A DNA stretch of 64,000 nt, taken from CAXBNB01 sp040151475 (GTDB taxonomy: Bacteria > Bacteroidota > Bacteroidia > Cytophagales > Cyclobacteriaceae). The stretch's first letter is position 1, and each line of letters opens with the position of its first letter. The translations under genes and the position numbers were made by a program. Positions 26,366-35,781 of the stretch are shown here, piece by piece. Where the stretch lies: positions 27,070-91,069 of the forward strand of contig NZ_JBDKWG010000108.1 of the NCBI RefSeq assembly GCF_040151475.1, given 5' to 3'. The notes beneath the pieces are model-generated. The model searched no databases. It worked only from the letters and a program-made list of their open reading frames with translations, and had not been told where the DNA came from.

Positions 26366-29230
26366 TTGAAAAATCAGTCGTTTTTAGAGTCTCTTGCCAA
26401 AAGGTGTTATGATGAATATGGGCAAAATGCGGATCAGCTTACCATTATTTTTCCCAACAGAAGGGCTGGCTTGTTTTTCAGAAAGCATTTGAGTAAGCTT
26501 ACTGCCAAGCCTGTTTGGAGTCCGCAGATTGTGAGCCTGGAGGATTTCATTATTTCTAAAAGCGACCTGACACCTGCCGATCAGCTTCAGGCACTTTTTA
26601 TTTTATACTCTGTGTATAAAAAGCTCATTAAAAATGCTGAGGGGTTTGATAAGTTTTTCTTCTGGGGTGAAATGATACTCAAAGACTTCAATGAACTAGA
26701 CAGTTATCTCATCAATTCCCAACATATTTTTACGATAATACAATCACAAAAAGAACTGGATGAGTCCTTTTACTTTCTTTCCGAAGAAGATCAAAAAGTG
26801 ATCAAGTCTTTTTGGTCTGGTTTTTTACCCAAGGCATCCAAGACCCAATCTACTTTTTTAAGTACCTGGAAAATACTGAATGAGTTGTATCAGAAATTTC
26901 GAGAAGTACTGAAAACGGAACAGATCGCTTATAAAGGAATGATCTATCGTGAAGTGGCAGAGCAAATTGTTGAGAGGGCGGGTCAAAATGATGATGGAGA
27001 ATATTGGTTTGCGGGGTTTAATGCCCTGACTGCTTCAGAAGAACGGATAATTAAGTATTACCTACAGGAAAAGAAAGCGCAATTGATTTGGGATGTGGAT
27101 GCTTATTATCTCAAAGATGAGTATCAGGAATCCGGATATTTTTTCAGGCAATATCAAAAAGATGCTGTTTTCAAAAATACATTTCCCGAGGAAATACCGA
27201 ATAAAATTGATAGTCAATCGAAACGGGTGGAGGTAATATCGGTATCGCTGGGAGAGGGGCAGGTGAAGGCAGTAGGGGAGAGCTTGGAAGAGTTGGCTGC
27301 TAATGGCTTCAGTGAGGAGAATACGGTGATAGTGTTGCCGGATGAAAACCTTTTGCTACCGCTTTTAAATTCAATCCCCAAATCGGTGGAGAAGGTGAAT
27401 ATTACGATGGGTTATCCGTTGAAAAATTCACGCTACTTTTCATTCTTCGAATCGCTATTGAATTTGCATGTCAATAGCAGAAGTGGAAAGGACGATCAAA
27501 AGTATCATTACTTCAAGCATGTGTTGTCGTTGTTGAATCATGAGGTATGTCAGATGCATTTTGCAACTGAAGTTGATGATTTGGTAGGTTACATACATGA
27601 AAATAACAGGGTAAACCTGACTATTCAGGAAATAGAAGAAAAAAGTCCGGTGCTGACAGCTTTTTTTACACATCAGGAAAATGCCGCAGAGGTGCTGTTT
27701 TATTTTGAAAAATTGATCGATCAGTTCATGGATCAGGAGAGATCAACACTGGATAAGTCAGTGCTTTTTCATCTGAGACTAGCCTTAAAAAACATTCTGA
27801 ATACTGCCACTCAATATGACATAAAGCTTGAAATTGACGTGCTTTTCAGGATTTTCAAACAAATAGGAGGCAGTACCAAAGTGCCATTTACCGGAGAGCC
27901 CTTGGAAGGCATTCAGATCATGGGGGTGCTGGAAACCAGAAACCTGGATTTCGAAAATGTATTTATCTTGTCTATGAACGAGGGCACTTTTCCTGCCGAT
28001 AGCAGCAACAGTTCTTTTATTCCATTCAACATAAGAAAAGCATTTGACCTGCCTGTAGCAGAGCACCATGACGCCCTCCAATCTTACCTTTTTTACAGGT
28101 TGTTGCAAAATGCCGACAATGTGAGCATGTATTACAATAACATTTCGGAGTTCAATCACAGCGGAGAACTGAGCCGATTAGTGAAACAGCTTGCTTTTGA
28201 ATCGAACCTGAAAATTGAGAGAAAGTCTCTGGTAAACCCGGTAAAAGCAACAGTTGTAAAACCGATAACTATCGAAAAAAACAATTCTGTTTTGGATTTG
28301 CTCAATGAGTACCTGGTAAATGACGACAATAAATTTACCCGATTGTCTCCTTCGGCACTGAATACCTATCTTGACTGTAGGCTCAAGTTTTATTTCAGGT
28401 ATATTGAAAAAATATATGAACCTGAGGAAGTAACGGATGACCTTGATCCGGCTTTGTTTGGTAACCTGCTACACACCTCTATGGAATACCTGTATCAGGC
28501 GTATTCTGATGACGAGGAAAGAATAGTTGTGGCATCTGATTTTTCTTCCATCAGGAATTTAATTTCTCCGGCCATTGAATTTGCTTTTGCGCAGCACAAA
28601 ATGAGTGATACCAATCAAGGGAGTCAAAACGGACGAAGTATCATTGCTGGCAGGGTGATTAGAAAGTATATAGAAGCTATTTTGAAATATGATGAAGCGT
28701 ATGCTCCTTTTAATGTCAAGGCACTGGAGGCAGGGTCAAAAGACGGATATGTGCTTGATTTGCCGATAGAAGTGAATGGTGAGAAGGTTGCAGTGGCGTT
28801 GAAAGGTGTAATAGACAGGATCGACGAAAAGGGAGGGATTGTTAGGGTTTTGGATTACAAATCAGGAAGAGATGAGCGCAGGTTTGGGAAAATGGAAAGC
28901 CTCTTTGATAGAAAAAGTACGTCTCGAAACAAGGCCGTGATGCAGGTGTTTTATTATTGTTTGCTCTACAAGGCACGCCACCCTCAGGAGGCTGTTCAGC
29001 TCACCCCGGGCATATTTAACAGCAGGGATATTTTCTCAAATGATTTTGATGTGAAAATCAAATACGGCAAATCTGATGTGGAAGACTTTACTGAAGTGGA
29101 AGCAGAATATACCGATCTGCTCAAAGAGTTTGTTGGTGAAATATTTGACCCTGAAGTACCTTTTGACCAAACAGACGATACTAAAAAATGTGCCTTTTGC
29201 CCGTATGTAGGGATTTGTATGAGGGGGTGA
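26366..29230 (+). CDS. AddB-like PD-(D/E)XK nuclease/helicase-fold subunit
   Basis: 954 residues from a TTG start; no better ATG is near. The N-terminal part resembles the degenerate superfamily I helicase of AddB (IIFPNRRAGLFFRKHL, then LNEGTFPADSSN-type motif near 540). The C-terminal PD-(D/E)XK nuclease has Asp830-Tyr-Lys832 in VLDYKSG. Four cysteines, Cys671 (YLDCRLKF) and Cys942/945/951 (CAFCPYVGIC), fit the AddB iron-sulfur staple. AddAB processes double-strand breaks for RecA. The AddA helicase partner is not next to it here. The region from 26156 to 26365 holds the divergent promoter only. Confidence 0.85.
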   Translation: MKNQSFLESLAKRCYDEYGQNADQLTIIFPNRRAGLFFRKHLSKLTAKPVWSPQIVSLEDFIISKSDLTPADQLQALFILYSVYKKLIKNAEGFDKFFFWGEMILKDFNELDSYLINSQHIFTIIQSQKELDESFYFLSEEDQKVIKSFWSGFLPKASKTQSTFLSTWKILNELYQKFREVLKTEQIAYKGMIYREVAEQIVERAGQNDDGEYWFAGFNALTASEERIIKYYLQEKKAQLIWDVDAYYLKDEYQESGYFFRQYQKDAVFKNTFPEEIPNKIDSQSKRVEVISVSLGEGQVKAVGESLEELAANGFSEENTVIVLPDENLLLPLLNSIPKSVEKVNITMGYPLKNSRYFSFFESLLNLHVNSRSGKDDQKYHYFKHVLSLLNHEVCQMHFATEVDDLVGYIHENNRVNLTIQEIEEKSPVLTAFFTHQENAAEVLFYFEKLIDQFMDQERSTLDKSVLFHLRLALKNILNTATQYDIKLEIDVLFRIFKQIGGSTKVPFTGEPLEGIQIMGVLETRNLDFENVFILSMNEGTFPADSSNSSFIPFNIRKAFDLPVAEHHDALQSYLFYRLLQNADNVSMYYNNISEFNHSGELSRLVKQLAFESNLKIERKSLVNPVKATVVKPITIEKNNSVLDLLNEYLVNDDNKFTRLSPSALNTYLDCRLKFYFRYIEKIYEPEEVTDDLDPALFGNLLHTSMEYLYQAYSDDEERIVVASDFSSIRNLISPAIEFAFAQHKMSDTNQGSQNGRSIIAGRVIRKYIEAILKYDEAYAPFNVKALEAGSKDGYVLDLPIEVNGEKVAVALKGVIDRIDEKGGIVRVLDYKSGRDERRFGKMESLFDRKSTSRNKAVMQVFYYCLLYKARHPQEAVQLTPGIFNSRDIFSNDFDVKIKYGKSDVEDFTEVEAEYTDLLKEFVGEIFDPEVPFDQTDDTKKCAFCPYVGICMRG

Positions 29231-29350
29231 TTTTTATAGTTGATGGATATAGTCCTTTTAACAGTGCATTTATCTCATGTTTGAATAATATAAAAAGAAG
29301 AAATCAATGAATAATTCATTAGATTTGGTATTACCATAAGTGACATTATT

Positions 29351-30508
29351 ATGGACAAAATTATCATTTACTCGCTCCTTATTTTCATGATTGGGTGTCA
29401 ATCTGAAGAGGAAAGCATTCTTTCAAGAATCGCAGAAAATTTAATTCAAACAAAACAACTTGCATGTTCTTATTCTTTTCAGCAAGTAATTCCAGACATG
29501 CCAGATGCAAACTGGGAAGCAGAGGGAAAAGTGGCATTTGACTTTACCCAGGAAAATGCACTTCATTCAAACATTTACATTGAAAGAAAAGGTGAAAATG
29601 GATTTAAAAGATTATTTGTAAGTGATACTTTGACCGACATAAAATCAGAAACATCAACCTTAGTCAAATCTGCTAGCACCGATAGGAATTGGCTTTACGG
29701 AAATTTGGCTCTTTATTTTTTGCCTTTTGAACTTAGGGAAGTACTGCCAAGCATAGCAAATGACTCGACAGCCAAGATAGTGCAGGCAAAGGACACGATT
29801 ATATATGGTATTGAAGCGACTCAGGTTAAATTTGAGTTGGAGAAATCCATAGTTGCTGGACAACTTATGGAAGCAAAGAGTACTAAAAACAGGTATAGTC
29901 TCACAGTAAGAAAGAAAGATTTACTGCCTATCGCATGGGAAGTTTTCTTAGAAAACGGTGGTAGTATCAAGACATCATTTGCAAATTTAAGTACCTCTGT
30001 TTCTGATTCAACCTGGGAAATATTGGATCAACAAAGCCAATATCTTGTTTTATCGGGTAAAGAATACAATTTAAGACAGCAAAAAACATTGGATAGCCAA
30101 GTAGGTCAAAAAATGACTGACTGGAGATTGCCATCAATTGAAGGAGACACATTGACCAATCATTTCTTTGAGAAGAAACTTACGCTGTACGAGTTCTTTT
30201 TTGTTGGTTGTATTGGGTCAGTCAAAGCAAAGCCCTATATCGATAGTCTAAAAAGGGAATTTCAAGAAGATCTTCAGGTTTTGAACATTGAAACACAGGG
30301 TTTTTCAAAGAAAGGCGTCCAGTCATTTGCTGAAAGATTCCATTTAAGCACACCAATCCTTTATGACGGCAAGGAACTTGCCAATCAATTAGGTGTCAAG
30401 GGATGCCCTACATTCATATTAGTTGACGAAACAGGAACAATAGTTCATGCAGGTTTTGGACAGGTTGAGAAAATTAAAAAACTAATCGAGGAAAGATTAA
30501 GAATATAA
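29351..30508 (+). CDS. TlpA/thioredoxin-fold lipoprotein with altered active site (CxxS)
   Basis: 385 residues. The lipobox is MIGC (Cys16). Residues about 20-240 form a domain of unknown type; about 255-385 look like a TlpA/AhpC-TSA thioredoxin fold (DWRLPSIEGDTL, YEFFFVGCIGSVKAKPYI, PTFILVDETGTIVHAG). The usual CxxC is Cys287-Ile-Gly-Ser290, so the resolving cysteine is missing. A cysteine stands just before the cis-proline (Cys352-Pro353). It may work by a different disulfide pair, as a monothiol isomerase, or not as a redox enzyme. An attC-like inverted repeat begins at its stop codon. Confidence 0.75.
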   Translation: MDKIIIYSLLIFMIGCQSEEESILSRIAENLIQTKQLACSYSFQQVIPDMPDANWEAEGKVAFDFTQENALHSNIYIERKGENGFKRLFVSDTLTDIKSETSTLVKSASTDRNWLYGNLALYFLPFELREVLPSIANDSTAKIVQAKDTIIYGIEATQVKFELEKSIVAGQLMEAKSTKNRYSLTVRKKDLLPIAWEVFLENGGSIKTSFANLSTSVSDSTWEILDQQSQYLVLSGKEYNLRQQKTLDSQVGQKMTDWRLPSIEGDTLTNHFFEKKLTLYEFFFVGCIGSVKAKPYIDSLKREFQEDLQVLNIETQGFSKKGVQSFAERFHLSTPILYDGKELANQLGVKGCPTFILVDETGTIVHAGFGQVEKIKKLIEERLRI

Positions 30509-30513
30509 CAGGC

Positions 30514-30607
30514 ACTAAAATGAATATGCGAACTGAGCTTTTAGAAAGGACAATGCAAACCAGAAACTTTGGTGCTTTTAGCCAATGGGACGCATACTCA
30601 TTTTAGT
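30514..30607. repeat. attC-like imperfect inverted repeat
   Basis: ACTAAAATGAATATGCG (30514-30530) pairs with CGCATACTCATTTTAGT (30591-30607) at 16 of 17 positions. Outside the arms, TATAAC on the left (ending 30510) faces GTTGTAC on the right (30613-30619), loosely matching the outer boxes of integron attC sites. It starts at the stop codon of the preceding gene, as a cassette attC would. There is no second site and no integrase in the window, so attC identity is tentative. Confidence 0.35.
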
Positions 30608-30662
30608 TGGCCGTTGTACAAACAAAAAATATAGAACCAGTATATTAAATAAAACAGGAACT

Positions 30663-31316
30663 ATGAAAAAATCAATTTTCACGATCATCTTAGCATTATT
30701 AATCGTACAGATTTCTTATTCTCAGAAGGACAAAAAAAAGTCAAATAACTCAATATCGGATCCGATAGAAATTAAACTTGATAATGTCGCTTTTGATGAA
30801 GATTCCTATATGAGTATATTAGATTCTGAAAACAAGGCCATTGCATATTTTGATCGGTTTGAAAACAAAAGTTGTGCTGTTAAATCTGCCAAACTATTCA
30901 ATTTGGACAATGAATTGATTTATGTTCTGGTTCCTTTGATTTCTAATCAGGGGTTTGAAATCCATTTGAAGGATGCAAATAATGTACGGGGATATATAAA
31001 AACGATTGCAAAGCCAGGTGGATTTAAGCTTATATATGATTCAGATATCAGTTATTTTCTAAAGCCATATGATTTTGAAATCTCAACAGAAATTGGAATT
31101 GGAAAAGTGAGTGTTAGTGAGTATGTCAAATATGAAGGTATAAATGTAATGGCATATAAGACCAGTGCCTCAGCTACTTCAGGAGTCAAAGTGACTCCAT
31201 TTATAACAAGCAAGATGTTTTACTTAGAGAATAAACTGGATGCTGCGAATTGGGCACTAATCCTTCAATTAATAAGTGAGTTGTCTTTTGAGTCGTCTAA
31301 GGTAAAAAAATATTAG
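30663..31316 (+). CDS. Exported hypothetical protein
   Basis: 217 residues from ATG 30663, chosen because it gives the signal peptide MKKSIFTIILALLIVQISYS followed by QKDKKK; an in-frame ATG at 30585 adds an implausible leader. The mature protein shows alternating strands (IKLDNVAFDEDSYM, RGYIKTIAKPGGFKLIYDSD) and a helical C-terminus. No family recognised. It stands alone between the attC-like repeat and the carbonic anhydrase gene. Confidence 0.6.
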   Translation: MKKSIFTIILALLIVQISYSQKDKKKSNNSISDPIEIKLDNVAFDEDSYMSILDSENKAIAYFDRFENKSCAVKSAKLFNLDNELIYVLVPLISNQGFEIHLKDANNVRGYIKTIAKPGGFKLIYDSDISYFLKPYDFEISTEIGIGKVSVSEYVKYEGINVMAYKTSASATSGVKVTPFITSKMFYLENKLDAANWALILQLISELSFESSKVKKY

Positions 31317-31505
31317 TAAATGTATTTTTTACAACACTAATACAGTTCCAGTTCTGAGCTTATCTGATCTTAATCATTAACTAAAAATACCACCTAATAG
31401 TTGTTTTGTTGGTATTAGCCCATGTTTCAGCCAAAGGGGTTCTTAAATCAGAATTCACGTATATTTAGGATCATCGCTATGCTTCAATATCATTAAGAAG
31501 TATTG

Positions 31506-31537
31506 TTGGTTTTTATGAGGTACGGTTATTATTTTTG
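31506..31537 (+). promoter_or_regulatory. Candidate promoter of the carbonic anhydrase gene
   Basis: TATTTTTG (31530-31537) fits TAnnTTTG, with TTG (31506-31508) 21 bp upstream. The implied leader is about 70 nt. The rest of the 298-bp gap (31317-31614) holds only a weak 7-bp hairpin and no reading frame I can support. Confidence 0.45.
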
Positions 31538-31614
31538 ATTCTGTCGGCTTTCTCTCTTGTTGGAGATATCTGTGCCACACAACTAAATAAATTATTTGAT
31601 TAACAATTAAAAAA

Positions 31615-32259
31615 ATGAAGACATTAACAAAAGAAATGCAATCTGCTATAACTCCCGCTAAGGCGATAGAATTGTTGAAAGAGGGCAACAAGCGATTTGT
31701 AAATAACCTGAAAATTAACCGTAATCTTTTGCAGCAGGCAAATGAAACATCAGACGGTCAGCATCCATTTGCTGTTATTCTTAGCTGTATTGACAGCAGG
31801 ACGTCAGCCGAGTTGATTTTTGATCAGGGTCTTGGCGATATTTTTAGTGTTCGTGTTGCTGGCAACATCATCAACGAAGACATTTTGGGAAGTATGGAAT
31901 TTGGTTGCAAATTGGCTGGCTCAAAGATCATCGTTGTACTGGGGCATACCAGATGTGGAGCTGTAAAAGGTGCTTGCGACCATGTTGAAATGGGCAACCT
32001 GACGGCTTTGTTAACTAAACTTAGACCTGCCGTTGACGATGAGACTATCACCACTGAAAATCGTAATTCCGGTAACCCGGAATTTGTTGAAAATGTTTCG
32101 ACTATTAATGTAAAAAGGACTGTTAAGTCAATAATGGAGAGGAGTCCTATCTTGAAAGAAATGATCGAAAGTGGACAGATTGGAATAGTAGGAGCAACGC
32201 ATGATATTACTACTGGTCATGTAACATTTTATCCTGATACTACTACGCTTGCTGTTTGA
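31615..32259 (+). CDS. Beta-class carbonic anhydrase
   Basis: 214 residues. It interconverts CO2 and bicarbonate. The zinc ligands are Cys58, His111 and Cys114 (SCIDSRTSAE and GHTRCGAVKG), with the Asp60-Arg62 dyad of beta enzymes. There is no signal peptide, so it is cytoplasmic. Length is typical. It has its own promoter. The 157 bp after it, up to the convergent sensor gene, contain two small hairpins without a T-tract. Confidence 0.93.
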   Translation: MKTLTKEMQSAITPAKAIELLKEGNKRFVNNLKINRNLLQQANETSDGQHPFAVILSCIDSRTSAELIFDQGLGDIFSVRVAGNIINEDILGSMEFGCKLAGSKIIVVLGHTRCGAVKGACDHVEMGNLTALLTKLRPAVDDETITTENRNSGNPEFVENVSTINVKRTVKSIMERSPILKEMIESGQIGIVGATHDITTGHVTFYPDTTTLAV

Positions 32260-32416
32260 TATAAGTAAGGAAACCGATATACTCTGGTGGTTTCCACCTG
32301 GGTATATTCACCTGCTTCCTCAATCAGGTGCCAAAGACAAAAAGAGGGTACTATTAGTACGTGAAGCCACTTTTGAGAGTAAATATGGCTTTAAAATGAT
32401 TGTGAATTGGATAAAC

Positions 32417-35263
32417 TTAGATTGTTTTCACCAAAGATTCTTCCACTTCCCGGTTAAACCTCTTTTTGTACTGTTTTTTGAAATTGGTTACGTTTTTCAT
32501 ACCAATACTTTTGGCTGCTTCAGAGGCATTTTTCACTTGTTTGTTTTTTACGAGGTGTTCAAGGTATTGCCAACGTACTTCTTTGATATAGTCGTAGGGG
32601 GTAAGGCTGGTTAGTTTTTTGATCATTCTATACACCTTTCTTTCACTGGCTGCCATTGCATCAGCCAAATGGAGTACTGATAGATTGGAATCATCAATCC
32701 TGTTCAAAACAAGTTTTTCTATTTTTTCCAGCAACTCTTTTTCCAGGTCTCCAATCAGATTGGTGTCGTTGAAAATAAGTGGTGAAATCTGGTTTCCGTT
32801 ATTCCGATTATTGTTTAGTAAATTGTTTATTCTCAGAAAAAGTTCGACACGATTAAACGGTTTGTGAAGGATATCATTTACTCCTGAAGAAAGAACTTTG
32901 AAGCGATCGTCATCTGTATTTCTGGCTGATACTACCAGTACGGGAATTTTTCTGTAGGCTTCATTCTCCTGCATTTTTTTCAAAAGCTCAAATCCATCCA
33001 TCCAAGGCATCATCAGGTCGGTTATTACAAGGTCAATAGGTTCTTTAGCCAATATTCCGAGTGCTTTCAGTCCGTTTTCGGCTTCAATTACATTGTATTT
33101 ATCATCAATCAATCCTTTGATATATTCCCTTACTTCCGGATGATCTTCTACGATCAGTATTTTTTTGTAATCCCCATTTTTGGAGTTCAGGAGGCTGATT
33201 TCTATAGGGTTGTCTTTTTGGTAAGTCTTTTCCCAAAGCTCGGCCCACAGTGAATTTTTCTGAGTAATATAATCTGATTGCTCAGGAACTATCCCTTCCC
33301 CTTCAATATTGGTATAGTTCAGCAATACTGAAAAAGTAGTTCCAATTCCGGATTTACTTTTTACCTCAATGCTACCGTCGTGTAGTTTTACCAATTCTTT
33401 TACAAGAGCCAGGCCTACTCCTAACCCTTCATACACATGGTACTTGTTTTCAGGAGACTGGTAGTAGCGATCAAAAATATATGGCAGGCTAGACTCTGGT
33501 ATGCCTTCTCCGGTATCTACTATGTTGATACATATATTCTCTTTAACTATTTCCAAAGACACAGTTACCGTATCATTTTGTTTTGAATGTTTTAGAGCAT
33601 TTGATACCAAATTGTAAATTATCTTTTCAAACTGATAAGGATCTATCGCCAGATTGGTATTTTCATCAATTCCTGATTTAAACTCTATATTTATTTTTTT
33701 AAATTCTGCCGTTGATCTGAACATGCTTACCAACATGTTCAGATAAGGTTTGATTTTTACCACTACGGGTTTTATCTGTATTTTACCTTCTTCCAGCTTT
33801 GTCAATTCATTGATTTCATCGGTTAGATATAAGAGCCTTTGTGCATTTTTATGGGCTACATCCAGATACTCTTTGGACTTCATAGTCAGGAAATTTTCTT
33901 CATGGTTGATTACTTCTTCCTGATTGCCAATGATGATACTCAAAGGACTTCTTAAGTCGTGCGATATATTGGAGAAAAACCGGGATTTGGCCATATCAAG
34001 TGCTTCCAGTTTTTTGGATTGCTCTTCGATCACTTTTTTATCTTTCAGAGCCTGATCTCTCTGACTACTGATGAGAATGTTGAGTTTTTTTCTTACAGAT
34101 GCGGAGCGGTATGCCGCCACCGCTATAATCAGAAATAATAAGATTCCGATTGCTGATACTATTATTATGGTTTTTTGTCTTTCAATAATCAATTTATCCA
34201 ATTCGGCTTGCTGTTTCAAAAGCTGTGTTTCCACCTCTTGCTTTTCTGCTTTATATTGAGCCCTCATTTCCTCTATTTTCCGCGTGGATTCTTCATTGAA
34301 AATAGAATCTCGTTTGTGAATATGATCCATGTACAGAATCAAGGCCTTTTCGTGTTGTCCCTTTTGTTGATAAATGAGGGATAGGTTTTCCAGGATCTTA
34401 CGTTCATCATTTTTCAGTTCGTATTTTCTGGAAGCTTCAAGTGCTTCAAGTGCATATTTTTCCGCATTGTCAAGGTCATTTTTTTGCCTGTATATTTTAG
34501 CGATATTATTGAGGCTAAAAGTCATGGCTCCATAGTTATTTATCTTTTTGGTGTCTTTGTATGACAAAAAGAAATACTCAAGGGCTTTGTCCAAATCTCC
34601 CTTGAGTCTGTGGAGTTCTGCTATATCAGCGTTGGACGTTATAATGCCGTTGGTGTCGTTTAAGTCCTCTCTGATTTTTCTGGTTTTAAGGAAATAATCT
34701 TCCGCTTTATCGTATTGTTCTATCCGGCTATAAGTCCTGCCTAAGTTTAGGTAACAATAGGCCAACATTCCATTGTTGTTAAGCTTCGAAGCAGGTTTAA
34801 TCGCATTTTCAAAATATTCTATTGCGCCTACATAGTTGGTCTGATAGATGTAAATATTTCCAATATTGATGAGAGAGTAACCTTCTTGTTCGAGGTTTTC
34901 AGCTTCTTCTGAAGCTTTTAAAGCTTCCACAAAATATTCAAAGGCTTTGGAGTAGTTACTTTGATTACGATATCCTATTCCGAGGTAGTTTAGACTTTGT
35001 ATTTTACCATCTTCATAGCCTAGTGAGGTGGAAAGTTTATTGGCAAGACTGGCATAGTGAATAGTTGAATCACTATTTGCATTGCGATATTCCCAGGAGA
35101 TTTGATTATACAAATCGGCTAATTCACGATTTTTAGATGAATTTATCAGTTGTTTAAGGCTATCCGTTTTGGTTCGTGAAGATTCATTTCCGCACAGGTC
35201 AGGTACAGGAAGAAAACATACGACAACTAAAAATAGAACTAAAATCCGAATCATTTTTCTCAA
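32417..35263 (-). CDS. Hybrid two-component sensor: TPR, histidine kinase, response regulator, AraC-type HTH
   Basis: 948 residues. A signal peptide (1-25) precedes about six tetratricopeptide repeats (about 45-320), a coiled coil (about 325-360), a membrane helix (about 361-383), HisKA with His435 (SNISHDLRSPL), HATPase_c (NALKHSK, DTGEGIPE, GLGVGLALV), a receiver domain with Asp749 (ITDLMMPWMDG) and a C-terminal AraC-type HTH (about 850-945). It is a one-protein two-component system like the Bacteroides HTCS family, but the periplasmic sensor is TPR instead of a Reg_prop propeller. The signal and targets are unknown; no obvious regulated operon is next to it. Confidence 0.9.
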   Translation of the reverse strand: MRKMIRILVLFLVVVCFLPVPDLCGNESSRTKTDSLKQLINSSKNRELADLYNQISWEYRNANSDSTIHYASLANKLSTSLGYEDGKIQSLNYLGIGYRNQSNYSKAFEYFVEALKASEEAENLEQEGYSLINIGNIYIYQTNYVGAIEYFENAIKPASKLNNNGMLAYCYLNLGRTYSRIEQYDKAEDYFLKTRKIREDLNDTNGIITSNADIAELHRLKGDLDKALEYFFLSYKDTKKINNYGAMTFSLNNIAKIYRQKNDLDNAEKYALEALEASRKYELKNDERKILENLSLIYQQKGQHEKALILYMDHIHKRDSIFNEESTRKIEEMRAQYKAEKQEVETQLLKQQAELDKLIIERQKTIIIVSAIGILLFLIIAVAAYRSASVRKKLNILISSQRDQALKDKKVIEEQSKKLEALDMAKSRFFSNISHDLRSPLSIIIGNQEEVINHEENFLTMKSKEYLDVAHKNAQRLLYLTDEINELTKLEEGKIQIKPVVVKIKPYLNMLVSMFRSTAEFKKINIEFKSGIDENTNLAIDPYQFEKIIYNLVSNALKHSKQNDTVTVSLEIVKENICINIVDTGEGIPESSLPYIFDRYYQSPENKYHVYEGLGVGLALVKELVKLHDGSIEVKSKSGIGTTFSVLLNYTNIEGEGIVPEQSDYITQKNSLWAELWEKTYQKDNPIEISLLNSKNGDYKKILIVEDHPEVREYIKGLIDDKYNVIEAENGLKALGILAKEPIDLVITDLMMPWMDGFELLKKMQENEAYRKIPVLVVSARNTDDDRFKVLSSGVNDILHKPFNRVELFLRINNLLNNNRNNGNQISPLIFNDTNLIGDLEKELLEKIEKLVLNRIDDSNLSVLHLADAMAASERKVYRMIKKLTSLTPYDYIKEVRWQYLEHLVKNKQVKNASEAAKSIGMKNVTNFKKQYKKRFNREVEESLVKTI

Positions 35264-35480
35264 ATAATATTGAAAATTATAGCCTTATGGGTTCATAAAC
35301 AAGTTCCTGAACTACATATCTTGTGCCATATTTTAGTTAGGAATAATTTTACGCCGATGTGTGTTCGAAACTTGTATGTCAATCCGGATAAGTTAGTATT
35401 TCATTTTTTGAATAATCAGGATGACTATTGTAAAGTAAGATTGAAATTATATATTTACGGAAACTTTTTTCAGAACAGCC

Positions 35481-35642
35481 ATGGATAACAAAACCAGATC
35501 AACCTTAAAACTTGTCGCAATTTTAATAGTTCTCCTGATGGTAACCACGGAGCTTGGGTGGATCATAATCCCGTTTCTAATACCATATAAATTCTGGCTT
35601 CTTATTATTTCTTTCGGCCTATTGCTCGTAGCAACTAAGTAG
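35481..35642 (+). CDS. Small two-helix membrane protein, 53 aa
   Basis: An ORF of 53 codons starts MDNKTRSTLKLVAILIVLLM. It predicts two membrane helices (about 9-26 and 33-50) separated by WIIIPFLIPYKF, ending LLVATK. Similar tiny proteins with this pattern occur next to unrelated genes in Cytophagales, without assigned function. It is divergent from the hybrid sensor. Evidence is the hydrophobic pattern and clean start and stop. Confidence 0.5.
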   Translation: MDNKTRSTLKLVAILIVLLMVTTELGWIIIPFLIPYKFWLLIISFGLLLVATK

Positions 35643-35781
35643 AGTTTTGGTTAATTAAGGTGTTAATTGCACTTGACGCATAAACTCTATTTTGATAGTG
35701 ATCGGTTAATTTCTAAAACCATTTCACGGAGTACTTACGTTGAAATTATTGAAATTTAAGTATTTAACTTTGTTTTAAATC

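Noticed and set aside
32260..32416. Terminator after carbonic anhydrase
   Set aside because: GGAAACC/GGTTTCC and CACCTG/CAGGTG hairpins exist, but no T-tract follows either.
32249..32614. Plus-strand open frame after the carbonic anhydrase
   Set aside because: Most of it overlaps the 3' end of the hybrid sensor gene in antisense, and the free part has no family features.
35270..35488. 72-codon plus-strand frame between the sensor and the small membrane protein
   Set aside because: No signal, no membrane helix, no recognisable motif, and it runs into the better-supported 53-residue gene.
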